Source of the DNA: Deinandra increscens subsp. villosa | Lineage: Eukaryota > Streptophyta > Magnoliopsida > Asterales > Asteraceae | NCBI GenBank assembly: GCA_039602395.1 | Contig: JBCNJP010000017.1 | Span: 25,440,275-25,504,274 of the forward strand | Length of the DNA: 64,000 bases | Direction of reading: 5' to 3' | Shown here: positions 32,539 to 44,244 of the stretch, one piece after another | How the letters are laid out: every line of letters begins with the position of its first letter | How positions within the stretch are numbered: position 1 is the first letter of the stretch | The notes under the pieces: model-generated | What the model was told of the DNA's origin: nothing | Seen by the model: only the letters and a program-made list of their open reading frames with translations | Database searches by the model: none | Made by a program: the position numbers and the translations under genes

Positions 32539-33910
32539 TAGACTAAATTACAACTTTTGTCCTTTAAACTTTCATAAACTATGGATTTTGTCCCTTTTTA
32601 GAAAAAACTTTCATTGTTTGTCCTTTATTTGAAAAATTATTTCAAATTTTAACCTTTAGACTAACACTGTTAACTTATTCTGTTAGTTACTAATGCACAT
32701 GGGGGTATTCATGTAATTTTGCCATATGACATCATTTATGACATCAGCATTTGTTCTATTAAATATAAATTAACGTTAATTTAATTTAACAATCTCATTA
32801 CATCAATATATATTATAATTTTCGTAACTAATTTTTTTTAAACCATTTACCTGACTTATATTAATCTATTAAATAGCCAAAACGTATATTATTAATCTAT
32901 TAAATAGCCAAAACATATATTAAATACAAATCAAGGTTACTCTAATTTTTCTAAACCATTTAGATTACCGTATATTAAACTACTAGGTTTGTTATCGTGT
33001 ATTACATAGGTAAAAAATAAACCTATAAATACTTTTTTAAAAGAAAAAATACTCGGATTTTATATGTATGAAATTGATTGATGATCAATTTAATCAATAA
33101 TTTGTGACTCCAAGATAGTATTCCTCCAACCAACAATGCATATTTATTTAAATTGAAATTATCATTAGACGTACATCTTACATTTTCATAGAGAGAAAAT
33201 ACATACAGATTATTATCATCATTAGACATATATGTCACCTTTTAATATATAGAAAAGATATACAAAGAAATACTAACATGATTTATTTGGCCACAATTCA
33301 ATGTAACAATGTATTAGAACTTCAAAATGCGACCAAACTTTCATATGACCAGAAAATTCAATATATTCACCACTACAAGTTAAATATAGCATTCAAAGGT
33401 TGAAGTTTTTTTTTTTTTTTGATAAAGCCGAAAAAGTTTATTTTAACAAAATAAGATTACAAAAGATTTGGCTTTTGATGAATTTACTCGCACAATGTTG
33501 GGCAACTTAAATAGGTGGGATGGTGTAGCAAAAACAAATGGAACACACATTTTTGCCCATTTATACGTTTTGGCTATTTAATAGATTAATATATGTTAGG
33601 TAAATGTTTAAAATAAATTAGGTTACGAATATTATAATATATATTGACGTAATCATATTATCAAATTAAATTAACGTTAATTTATATTAAAGAAAACAAA
33701 TATTGATGTTATAAATGATGTCATATGGCAAAATTACAAGAATACCCTCATGTGCATTAGTAACTAACGGAATGAGTTAACAATGTTAGTTTAAAGGTTA
33801 AAACTTGAAATAATTTTTCAAATAAAGGACAAACAATTAAAGTTTTTTGAAAAAAGGACAAAATCTATAGTTTGTGAAAGTTTAAAGGGCAAAAATTGTA
33901 ATTTAGTCTA
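32539..33910. repeat. Inner fold-back element, ~350-bp arms
   Basis: Terminal TAGACTAAATTACAA is mirrored by TTGTAATTTAGTCTA. Arms ~32539-32890 and ~33562-33910 match along most of their length (for example CATATGACATCATTTATGACATC with its complement), with a ~670-bp AT-rich loop. No coding capacity. Confidence 0.75.
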
Positions 33911-34299
33911 TCTATTATGAATTCTATCCAGCATAACAAGCAATTCTGCATCACGTTGAAAGATCTAATCTAAGCTTTCTCCGACATTCCACTCAATCGT
34001 ATTGTCGTCTGTCGATCAAATAGCACTTATCCTACAGTTGTTAGGAACAGATAACCACTTCAATCAAATCTGTATACAAAATATGACCACGCATCAAGTT
34101 CATACTTGGTTATTATCGATTATGAATCGAAGAAACAATTGCACGTACATATTAGCAGCAATCTCTAGGCAGATGATGGCCATACAGATCTCTCCCTATA
34201 ATCATAAAAGGAAACATTAAGGGGAAACTAGGACAAACAAATCAACGGTTAGTAAAATAATTAGAGAAACAATGCAATCGGAGCTAGTATCGCGCTTAC

Positions 34300-34419
34300 A
34301 ATTTTGGCAATGGATGAGTCGAACTGAAGATCAGAAACACGACGGAGCTTAGCGGCTTTCCGGACGACTTGTTTTGATTCAGAAAGCCCTAGTTTCCTTG
34401 CATACTCCGACATATCCAT
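34300..34419 (-). pseudogene. Captured first exon resembling origin recognition complex subunit 6
   Basis: Minus-strand ATG at 34419 opens 40 codons (MDMSEYARKLGLSESK, then KAAKLRRVSDLQFDSSI) that resemble the N-terminus of plant ORC6, a subunit of the complex that marks replication origins. A splice-donor-like GTAAGC follows at 34299 and a pyrimidine-rich leader precedes the ATG, so a 5' UTR, exon 1 and part of intron 1 seem to have been captured. No later ORC6 exon is visible, so this is a fragment. Recognition is from memory and the match is short. Confidence 0.5.
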
Positions 34420-34691
34420 TTCGAATGAGAGAGAGGACGACGGGAGTCTGGTCAGCGACGGAGAGAGGTTCACCGGAGTAGTGACTTTAAGAAATTACAA
34501 AAAGTCCTTTCATTTTAAGAAATTACAAAAACAGTCTCTCACACTAACGCGGTTAGTGTATAGTTAACGGTGGATCAGTATAGGCCAATTGTTTAATAAA
34601 TGAGATTATTGTAGGGAAAAATCAAAATTGGGATTATTATCGGCAATATAGGATAACTGGGATTAATAGAAGCCAAATTTCCTTTTAGAAA

Positions 34692-35774
34692 AATTTGAAA
34701 AAACCCAGGTTTTAACGAAATAAAAAAAAAACGTTTTCTTGTAGAATATCTTGAACAGACAAAACATTTTCTTTTTATTTTGTTTGAACATTTCTTAAAG
34801 AAATAAAGGAAAAACATATATAGATAATTATTGGGTTATTGGCTTAAATAATCCCAACTATTAGTTTTTGGCCGAGAACACTCCCAACTAACGAATTAGC
34901 TACTGTCACTCTCAACTTTCAACTTATTTTCTCACACCACTCACTTCGTTAAAAAATTTTAACACAGTTAGTAATACGCTTACGTGGCATGCCTATGTGG
35001 CTTATTTTTAATAAAAAAAGTTAATTAAAAATCCATATGTAATCGATCACCTAAATACATAGATCTAATCCTTAAAAACAAAAACATAGATCTGCATCTC
35101 CTTTACCCAACCAAAAGAACCCTCATTCTCAAAAAACATCGATCTGTTAAAAACCCATCAAAGTAATCGATCACCTAAATACCATTACCAATCAAAACTA
35201 TCCGGCGCCGGAGAGGCGGCACAACCCGTCATCACCGCTAAAAACCCATCACAACGCCATCCAAACAACAATGAATCATCAACATCTCCAAATCTAGAAC
35301 ATACAGTATGAATCGAGATTTTAGAATGAGATAAATGTTGGAAAATGAAAAGAAATGTGAAAAGCCACTCTACCTCGTCGACCGGTGGTCGGATTCGTAA
35401 ACAGAGTGTCACCGGACCCGCGGCTGTAGCCGCAACCCACCACCAAAATCCTCGTTGTCGCCGGTTCAAGTGGAGAAGAAAGAGAGTGGTGACTGAGGGG
35501 GTCTCTGTGTTGGCGTCGGTGGTTGTTGGGTACATAAATACGGTAGCGCCGCCGCTGGTGGCGGGAGGAGGAGGAGAAGGATAAGAAAGCCGGTCGGAGT
35601 TTGTTGTTGCGAGAAAAAACGTCTCGCGAGAGCAGTCGGAGGTCGTCGTTGCTCGCCTGGTCTTCGTCGGAGCTAGGGCTCGGAGCACACAAACACGTCG
35701 CCGCCACCGTCATAAGTAGCCATGTATAAACCGGTAACCATCGGTTAACCGGTTAGGAAATTAATCGATCTACT
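34692..35774. other. Unassigned interval with a GC-richer segment
   Basis: 34835-35060 is AT-rich transposon-like sequence. 35180-35715 is GC-richer and holds overlapping minus-strand open frames (35185-35688 and 35321-35713) without recognisable domains. It could be a captured gene fragment, but I cannot support a function. Confidence 0.4.
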
Positions 35775-35950
35775 TGAAAATGCGTGAGCATCGGATCGTC
35801 TACTCGATCTAGCTAATCGGACATCGAAACGTAATTAACCGATTGTTTTATTGATCACAATGAACAATTACAATCAGTAAACACTTACAAATAGACTCAG
35901 AGAAACACACTCAGAAACACACACTTAGTAGAAATCTCACACGTTCAGAA

Positions 35951-37315
35951 TGTTGGATTTAAGTGTCCTGACCCGACTAAATCAAGTACCCGACCCGGTT
36001 AAGACCCGTAAGAGTTACACCGGAGGCAACGGGTATTTAAGACCGCTTACTTTGATAACCGGCAAATTCGCAGAAAGATTAAATTATGTGTTTATTAAAT
36101 AGTTTAATTAATACATAATTAATCACTTGAATCAATATTAATCATTAAGATTAATTAAGCGACGAAAACGTTAAATAAGATTAACGTATAGAACGTGGAT
36201 TGACGGATTATTAGTTTGACTAATATTCGGCTAGCAACGAACATTTAAAAGGTTAAAGGTTAACTTTGGAAATTAAATGGTTTAATTGGAATTAAATTAA
36301 ATCGAGGGGTTAAACGGAAACATGATCAGTTATAAATATAACTGTTTAGGGAGACGAAAACAAAATCCACCAAAAGGGTTTTTGGCCGTCGCTCTCCCTT
36401 CTCTCACGCTAACGACGACGACGGAAACCCCGCCGCCGCCGCCGTGTCTCTTGTTTTCGGCCAACCCCTCACCCGCCGCTAGCCACCGTCCGCCGCCCGC
36501 TAGCCACCGCCGCACCCCGCTGCCACGCTAGCCGCCGCACCCGTCCACTCCGCCGTGCACCTGCCAAGCCGCCGCCGCTCCACGCCGCTGCCGCTCTCAG
36601 CTGCCGCCGCTCACAGCCGCCGCCGCACGCACCGCCGTCGCCGCCCTGCAGCCACCGCCGCACGCCCTGCCGTCGTGTGCCCCGCTGCCGTCGCCGCCGC
36701 ACCGTCGCCAAGCCGCCGCCGCCTTCCAGCCGGCCGCCGCTCCTCCTCGCCGTCGCCGGTTTTACCGCCGACAAACCCTAGCCGTGAACCACCTCTTGGT
36801 GTGTTCGGCTCGTCGTCCGCAAACCCTAGTTCGCGCCCAATCCGACGTACGAGATTTTCTCGGTGCTTGATTCACCGCGTAGTAAATCCGTGTTCGCGAG
36901 GAAAGTTAGATTCGTCAGACGAATCAATTCTGTGAAACCCTAGCGTCACCCGTTGACTTTCGGTGTCTCGAACGTCTGTTTGAATCACCGCTCTGGTATA
37001 TCTAAACTCGTAATTAGTTTAGATTAAAGTACTTATTTATTTTGTAATTATTTCGCGTTTGTTTAAACGCGTCTATGGTGTTTGCGCGTTTGGTGATTGT
37101 CGAATCCTGTTGTTTTGGTTTACGCTAATTACCTGGTTTTCGCGTTAGTAAATTAATATGTTTCCGCTGCCTATTAAATTAATAGTTAATTTAATTATCT
37201 GATTTAATTTACTCGGTAATTGTTTAATAATTATTTATTGTAAATAATTATTTCTAAATAAAAAAAAAAAAAATTGCTATTACCGAGACCCGAATGCCAC
37301 TGTCGTAACCCAACA
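35951..37315 (+). repeat. 5' LTR of element T
   Basis: 1365 bp, TGTTGGATTT...ACCCAACA. An AT-rich U3 is followed by a TATA box (36331) and a GC-rich GCC/CCG island (~36380-36770). Open frames in the island are low-complexity. Confidence 0.95.
36331..36338 (+). promoter_or_regulatory. TATA box of the element T LTR
   Basis: TATAAATA within GTTATAAATATAAC. Transcription would start ~30 bp downstream, near GACGAAAAC. The 3' LTR copy is at 43084-43091. Confidence 0.55.
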
Positions 37316-37316
37316 G

Positions 37317-37330
37317 TGGTATCAGAGCCT
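37317..37330 (+). other. Primer-binding site of element T
   Basis: TGGTATCAGAGCC, complementary to initiator-Met tRNA, one base after the LTR. Confidence 0.9.
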
Positions 37331-38337
37331 TGATCACCACACGCAAACCCAGGCCGGTCTGTTTTAAACCGGCACACACATTCGCGAACTGGGGTTCTGA
37401 ACCCGAAAGTCGCGAAATTAAATGAATCGCCTTTTAAATATGTTTAGTCGATTTGGATCCACTAAACATAATCCGATTCAACACAATTGATTGAATTATC
37501 TTTCGTGCATATTCGGCCCCATCCTATGTTATTTTGTCATGGTTTCGTTATGGTTTGGCCCATTAGGCCCATATGTTTTGTTTTGGATTGGCCCAATTTT
37601 GCTGGGTTCAAAGTTGTAATTATTTAAAATAGAATAGTTTTATTTTAAATTGTTATTGCTCTCCTTCGCCTGTACGAACGAGACGAGCTTGATTCAAAGA
37701 CCCGTTTTGAGATCATCGCTTTATGGGATTTTCGAAAATGGCTAGAAGTCAAAACAAGACCGACGGTTCCCAATGACACGCAGGAGCTTGTTGAAGCCAG
37801 TGGGAGCAACTAAGTCAATCAGGGAGTTTTTCTATTCTCGTGGTTGATTTACTTTTATGTCCCTTGCCCTATTTGATATTGTCATAGGCTCTGACAATAT
37901 CGAAAGCCCTGCATGGCCGAATATGCACATGTGTGTTTGCTTGTTTTTGGTTGCTTGTCTTAATTGGATTAACACGCCAACTCAAAACCCAAACTTAGTT
38001 TTATCCAAAGTGAAACTAATTTTTCAATCGATTAAATGAAAGTCCTAATTTTGTTACGACTTCTCAAAATTTAAATAACCAATTTAATTCGACATTAAAT
38101 TCGGATTTTTCGATAATGTAATCGAACTTCAAAAGAAATTGGTTATCGACTCGCGACACGTAGATCATTAATACTTAGGTTATTTAATTGATCGTCCCGA
38201 GTGAGATAGGATTTGATAAATTTATCGTCACATTTAATATTAAAATTTGACCTAATAATCCTATCTGGTAAGCCTAAAACCGGTAGTCTATGCCATCCTA
38301 TGTCAAGTCTAACTTGGAACATATTGACCGATGCATC

Positions 38338-38495
38338 CGTGTTGGAGTATTTCAACACCGCACGTGGTGTTTAGGGTATCTTCCAAGGTGAGCGTATTGG
38401 AGTATTTCAACACCGTACGCACACATTGACCACTTAGGACAATTACTATTTTCTTTACACGCACCTTTGGTATTGGAGTATTTCAACACCGTACC
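38338..38495 (+). other. Three leader hairpins of element T with a shared loop region
   Basis: The 19-nt sequence TTGGAGTATTTCAACACCG occurs at 38342-38360, 38397-38415 and 38473-38491. Each copy is closed by a different complementary pair: CGTG/CACG (38338, 38361), GCGTA/TACGC (38392, 38416) and GGTA/TACC (38469, 38492). Inside each copy TTG pairs with CAA, leaving a CACCG bulge. They lie between the primer site and gag, where packaging or dimerisation signals are found in retroelements; a function is inferred only. Confidence 0.65.
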
Positions 38496-38764
38496 CCTGG
38501 TCGGCTTGTAGACAAAGTGGGCATGGATGGGGCTAAACGTATTTCGTTGATCCGCTCACGAAAGCCCCATAACGGGAATTGTGATAGTAGACTCACAAGA
38601 GACAATCGTTGTCCATTCAATTACATAGAAGTTTTGAAAGCACTTTACGCTGTCTGGAGAAATTGTCTAACTAATTGAATTCCCAATTCCTATTCAAGAT
38701 TAGCTTGCCATCCTTGAATACGAATCAAACATCGAAACACTAAAACATTTGCCTGTTGTTTCAG

Positions 38765-39637
38765 ATGGCTAACCGCGCAAACCAAGAGATTTTCCATCTC
38801 AAGTCTCTCCTTGAGAAGGAGAAACTTAATGGCGCCAACTTCCTTGATTGGGAAAGGAATCTGAGAATCGTCCTGAAAATGGCTAACATGGAAACCGTGT
38901 TAGATGCTGAGGTTCCTGAGGAACCTGAAGCTGACACGCAAGCGGCGCGAAACGCCCATAACACATTGCGTACAAATGCCAAAAATGTCGCATGTCTAAT
39001 GTTAGCCACCATGGAATCTGAGATTCAGAAAAACATGGTGGACAGGACGGCTTTTCAGATGATCGGTGATCTGAGGGGCATGTTTGAAACTCAGGCCCGA
39101 CAGGAACGCTATGACACCGTTGTGACACTTATTAGTTGTCGCATGGCCGAGGGCAGTCCTGTCAGCCCTCATGTCCTGAAGATGAAGAGTTACATCGACC
39201 GTTTAGCAAAGCTGAATTACGTCATTCCCGCCGAAATGGCGACTGACCTAATTCTTCACTCACTGTCCAGTGCCTTCACTCCTTTCCGGGTGAACTTTAA
39301 CATGCATAGCATGGTAAAGTCAGTGACTGAACTTCACGGTATGCTTAAAACCGCTGAAGTTAATTTTGTTAACGGTAAGGCACCCGATGTACTCGCGATC
39401 CGATCAGGAGGCGTCAAGAAGCCTGAGGTAAAGAAGGGCAGACGTGGGAACAAGAAGAAGGGCAAGGCAGCTGTAACCAGAGCGTCTGGAAGCTCCCAGA
39501 AAAGCAAGCCGAAGGCATCCAAAGCACCACCGCCTGAACAGCGCGAGTGCTTTGAATGCCACAAGATGGGGCACTGGAGAAGAAACTGCCCAGAATACCT
39601 TGCGAAGGTGAAAAAACGGAAAAGCCCAACCGGGTAA
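38765..39637 (+). CDS. Element T Gag (290 aa), copia type with zinc knuckle
   Basis: Nucleocapsid/capsid protein of element T. Start chosen at the ATG at 38765 (MANRANQEIF). The N-terminal two thirds match the UBN2/gag-polypeptide type of plant copia (NGANFLDWERNLRIVL near residues 25-40, then an alpha-helical capsid-like region). A basic Lys/Arg-rich stretch precedes a canonical CCHC knuckle at 262-275 (CFECHKMGHWRRNC). The frame ends at TAA nine codons after the knuckle region, and the usual continuation into protease is absent. It is an intact frame in a very young element, so expression is plausible. Confidence 0.92.
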   Translation: MANRANQEIFHLKSLLEKEKLNGANFLDWERNLRIVLKMANMETVLDAEVPEEPEADTQAARNAHNTLRTNAKNVACLMLATMESEIQKNMVDRTAFQMIGDLRGMFETQARQERYDTVVTLISCRMAEGSPVSPHVLKMKSYIDRLAKLNYVIPAEMATDLILHSLSSAFTPFRVNFNMHSMVKSVTELHGMLKTAEVNFVNGKAPDVLAIRSGGVKKPEVKKGRRGNKKKGKAAVTRASGSSQKSKPKASKAPPPEQRECFECHKMGHWRRNCPEYLAKVKKRKSPTG

Positions 39638-42600
39638 TTCCTCAGGTATACACATAAGTTATGTTGTATGATGCTTCACTTATTCCTACAAAATATATGT
39701 TTGACATACTTTACATTTTGTAGGTGCATGAAGCTGAAAGGAAGCAAGCCAAGACGACGCTGAACTACCCTGCGATTGTCGCACCCTAATAAAGTTCGCG
39801 TCCTGAGTTTTGATTTAAAAAACAACTCTTGGTGTTTTAAAACAACTGGTCTTGTTTTGGTTTTCCCCTGGCTGTTTTCCAGGATGAACAATTTGCTTTC
39901 TCTGGATTTTGATTATGACATGTTTTTGACAATGGTTGATTTTCGAAACATTCATATTTGGTTTTAATCTACTTTGAATTTGATTCAACCTTTTGTTAGA
40001 TTAAATTCAAAATCCCATAACAACATATCTTCCAACCTGGTGCACTTGATTTGATTAAGACTAGCTCAAATGCGACATGACAACTTTTGGTTATCACATC
40101 CCATTTAAGCTCTAATGTCATAAGCGTATATCGTAATAGTTACGTGACAACGCACGACGCAATTATGGTTCATAAAGTCCTGTGATTTTAAAACCATCCA
40201 GCGTCGATAATATCAAATCAAGTCGAACCGATTGAAGATCGCAGCTTCGATCTACTATCGTATGAGCATATCAATCCTCTACTTCATGTAGACGTTTGCA
40301 CATATAAGTTCGAATCACCAGCTAAACAACTGCAATGGTAATCACCTGATGATTACAACATTGTAGTATGGTCACACCAATTGTGGTGCACATTACCATT
40401 AAATGTATATGCCTAGACACATCTTGGAAGTCTTAGACTACAATAGTTGTACTCACGTGTGTTTTAATTCGACAAACACTAAGTGTTCTATACGTCGATT
40501 CAACATTTCATTATGAAACTGGTAACACACAAGACTAATAACTTGCCACAACAAATCCCTTGACTTCATAGAACCATGACACCCCTTCACACAACACTTG
40601 CATAACTAACTTCCAATCCCAAGACCGGAATCTTGCGAAAATGGAATTTAGAAATTACATGTCCAAAGCTAGATCTCTAAATATCTGAAGCAAAGCGACT
40701 CAAACATGTCGCTGGACTATGTAAAGCAATTCTCGCAACTAAACGGGACGAGCCAGATAAACAATGATTCGCCAACAATGGATTGTTGTGCAGCGGATCA
40801 TATTGACATTCCAATTAGAGTTGGCATGTTTTTAACCTTACCTGAATAAGGAAACATCCTCTAGTGTCGGACTCCTGAGTCCGATAGAACAAATCATCAT
40901 CTCGATCATCACGAGAAACTTTCAAACAATCAAAGACGAACGCATCTTCATGCTATCAAACTCTGAAAAGACTTTGACAATCGTTTTTGAACTTATGAAT
41001 AAGTCATAACATATGGATATTAAGCATTCGAATTCCGTACCGCAAACTACGAATTCGAGCTTTTTCGTTCTTGAAAACGGAAATTGATTATCGCATTTCT
41101 GCGCAAAATCAGTATCCACACGGTTTGAAAGAAAGATGAAGATAGGAATGTCAATCTGCCTCAAGCAAGTGGGAGCATCGCCATAGATCCTTACTGGAAT
41201 AACGATCGAGTGCCGATCTAAAGATCATTTAAATTTCTGAGATAATACGTTAAATGACACCTCAAAATTATAAGTTTCAAGATAATGTTAAGAATTGATC
41301 GTGACGTGACTGAGCAACCACACGCGATCAATCTCTTGAAACAGTTCATATCATACTGAATATGATGAAGACATGAATCCAATACTTGAATATTGCATAG
41401 CATGTTGCCGTAAGAGGTTACGCCATGACCATAGATGGAAAATCACACCATCACTGCTAAGCACTGATGAAGGAATATATATGTTCACCAACTGAGTACA
41501 AAATATATTCGTTGAACATTAATAGCCAACTTAATTGAATCTGAACTAAGAATGCTATAAAACATTCAAGGATTAATTCGACTCTATAAATAGTCGGTTA
41601 ATATGCTCGCGTGATAACACAGTCATACGTGTGCTTACCAAGGGCGCTCCATTATCACAAGTTCGATTCACTTAAGAAGATTCACCGTTCATGATAAACG
41701 CTGAATCTCAAGAAACAACAGATACTGGCAATTCTAAATCGAAATTCGAGCACGTGATAGCGAACCCATAATTTCTGCGATCGGGCTAGATCTGCGAAAT
41801 TAATCTACTACTCTGTACACGAATTCTGCATCACTTCGATATTCGATTTTAGTGTTGGATGTCGAACACTGTCGTTTGCACCATATCATTCTACCTCCTC
41901 TAAGTTGTTAGACGAGAGTCTGAATTCTGCGTAACGCGTTCGAATTTTATACGTTTTATTATCCATGAATATTTGGTTCAATATTCTAAAAGTCCGTAGT
42001 CGATCAGACATTGCGGGAGCAACGCCTGAAGCAAGACTATTCTGACTCTGGATTCAAGGTGTTGACCTCCAGACTCACAAGGCTTCATTGTAGAATGACG
42101 TCGGGACGTAACTCGTATCAGAATGTCTTCATGGATCTTAGCATAAGACAAATCTGATTAATGGTATACTCAACGGTATCCTTAGACCTGAGACACATGA
42201 GCGACCTCCCGTTTGCCAAAGAACATTCTTTGATTGTAGCTTAACGCTGTCGCGTAACTGCCAGCCATAACGGTTACTTTTGGGAATGGATCTGAAGCTT
42301 AGTGGGAGCTGTATGTAGTCAACATGGGATTCTGTACTCTTGCATTTTTCAATGCAACAGTTTGACATCATGGGCCCTCTCGTTAGTTCCAAGTGTTAAG
42401 TGTAAGGCCTTACCCAAACTTACTGTGTGTTTGATTGGACCACTTCGAACAGTAAAACGAGAAATATAATGATCGAACACAAAGAGAATGCAAAGATCCA
42501 TGTCTCTGTCTCGATTGATGTCACATACAGAAAGGATCTGATGACTTTACAAATACCTTAAGTCTAAACTATATCACAAGTTTAATGATATGCCTTGGTT

Positions 42601-42702
42601 GTTCAGACTTGAAGTGTCATGACTGGTTGGGACAATCACGTGTAGCTAGAGCACCTCTGACTGTAACTTGATTAATAGTCGCGATCAGTCCAAGTGGGAG
42701 AC
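39638..42702 (+). other. Noncoding 3' interior of element T
   Basis: No Pol motif in any frame that I can see; only short frames. The last ~700 bp match the 3' UTR of the left-edge copia element. The purine tract AAGTGGGAGAC (42692-42702) abuts the 3' LTR. Confidence 0.75.
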
Positions 42703-44066
42703 TGTTGGATTTAAGTGTCCTGACCCGACTAAATCAAGTACCCGACCCGGTTAAGACCCGTAAGAGTTACACCGGAGGCAACGGGTATTTAAGACCGCTT
42801 ACTTTGATAACCGGCAAATTCGCAGAAAGATTAAATTATGTGTTTATTAAATAGTTTAATTAATACATAATTAATCACTTGAATCAATATTAATCATTAA
42901 GATTAATTAAGCGACGAAAACGTTAAATAAGATTAACGTATAGAACGTGGATTGACGGATTATTAGTTTGACTAATATTCGGCTAGCAACGAACATTTAA
43001 AAAGGTTAAAGGTTAACTTTGGAAATTAAATGGTTTAATTGGAATTAAATTAAATCGAGGGGTTAAACGGAAACATGATCAGTTATAAATATAACTGTTT
43101 AGGGAGACGAAAACAAAATCCACCAAAAGGGTTTTTGGCCGTCGCTCTCCCTTCTCTCACGCTAACGACGACGACGGAAACCCCGCCGCCGCCGCCGTGT
43201 CTCTTGTTTTCGGCCAACCCCTCACCCGCCGCTAGCCACCGTCCGCCGCCCGCTAGCCACCGCCGCACCCCGCTGCCACGCTAGCCGCCGCACCCGTCCA
43301 CTCCGCCGTGCACCTGCCAAGCCGCCGCCGCTCCACGCCGCTGCCGCTCTCAGCTGCCGCCGCTCACAGCCGCCGCCGCACGCACCGCCGTCGCCGCCCT
43401 GCAGCCACCGCCGCACGCCCTGCCGTCGTGTGCCCCGCTGCCGTCGCCGCCGCACCGTCGCCAAGCCGCCGCCGCCTTCCAGCCGGCCGCCGCTCCTCCT
43501 CGCCGTCGCCGGTTTTACCGCCGACAAACCCTAGCCGTGAACCACCTCTTGGTGTGTTCGGCTCGTCGTCCGCAAACCCTAGTTCGCGCCCAATCCGACG
43601 TACGAGATTTTCTCGGTGCTTGATTCACCGCGTAGTAAATCCGTGTTCGCGAGGAAAGTTAGATTCGTCAGACGAATCAATTCTGTGAAACCCTAGCGTC
43701 ACCCGTTGACTTTCGGTGTCTCGAACGTCTGTTTGAATCACCGCTCTGGTATATCTAAACTCGTAATTAGTTTAGATTAAAGTACTTATTTATTTTGTAA
43801 TTATTTCGCGTTTGTTTAAACGCGTCTATGGTGTTTGCGCGTTTGGTGATTGTCGAATCCTGTTGTTTTGGTTTACGCTAATTACCTGGTTTTCGCGTTA
43901 GTAAATTAATATGTTTCCGCTGCCTATTAAATTAATAGTTAATTTAATTATCTGATTTAATTTACTCGGTAATTGTTTAATAATTATTTATTGTAAATAA
44001 TTATTTCTAAATAAAAAAAAAAAATTGCTATTACCGAGACCCGAATGCCACTGTCGTAACCCAACA
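42703..44066 (+). repeat. 3' LTR of element T
   Basis: 1364 bp; differs from the 5' LTR only by one extra A near 43010 and two fewer A in the run near 44015. Confidence 0.95.
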
Positions 44067-44244
44067 CAGAACTCCATATTACAAAGACCAAACGACTATT
44101 TATACCCAGCTGGCCGATCTCTGTCCGAACCCCAGGTTCGGCCAGTCCGGACTCCAGGTTCGGACCAAGTTCGGCCAGACCTAATTTGATTTGATCTTGT
44201 ACATTGCTTGATACTTCACACGACGCACATATCAGGTATCAACA

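Larger units (their letters stand above)
32232..34691. mobile_element. Outer fold-back element carrying a gene fragment and a nested fold-back
   Basis: Arms ~32232-32413 and ~34509-34691 are inverted repeats, sharing for example TTGGCTTCTATTAATCCC on the left with its complement on the right, and the stretch around CGTTAACTATACACTAA. The interior contains a second inverted-repeat element (32539-33910) and an ORC6-like exon (34300-34419). Such capture of host exons is typical of Pack-type TIR transposons. The class cannot be fixed because no target duplication is evident. Confidence 0.65.
35951..44066 (+). mobile_element. Element T: young gag-only copia retrotransposon (TR-GAG type)
   Basis: LTRs of 1365 bp (35951-37315) and 1364 bp (42703-44066), target duplication cagaa (35946-35950 and 44067-44071), canonical primer-binding site, purine tract and a single Gag frame. 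The remaining 3 kb of interior carries no protease, integrase, RT or RNase H. Terminal-repeat retrotransposons with only a gag gene are known in plants as TR-GAG elements and depend on an autonomous partner. The LTRs differ only in the lengths of two A runs, so the insertion is very recent. It inserted into the LTR of element A. Confidence 0.95.

Noticed and set aside
36322..36935. Open frames repeated identically at 43075-43688
   Set aside because: These are the two LTR copies of element T; the frames are again products of GC-rich low complexity.
38338..38495. CRISPR-like array (three repeats with unequal spacers)
   Set aside because: Only three copies with irregular spacing in a plant retroelement leader; the closing-stem pattern indicates RNA hairpins.
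39638..42702. Degraded pol in element T
   Set aside because: No protease, integrase, RT or RNase H motif found in any frame; the region seems genuinely noncoding.
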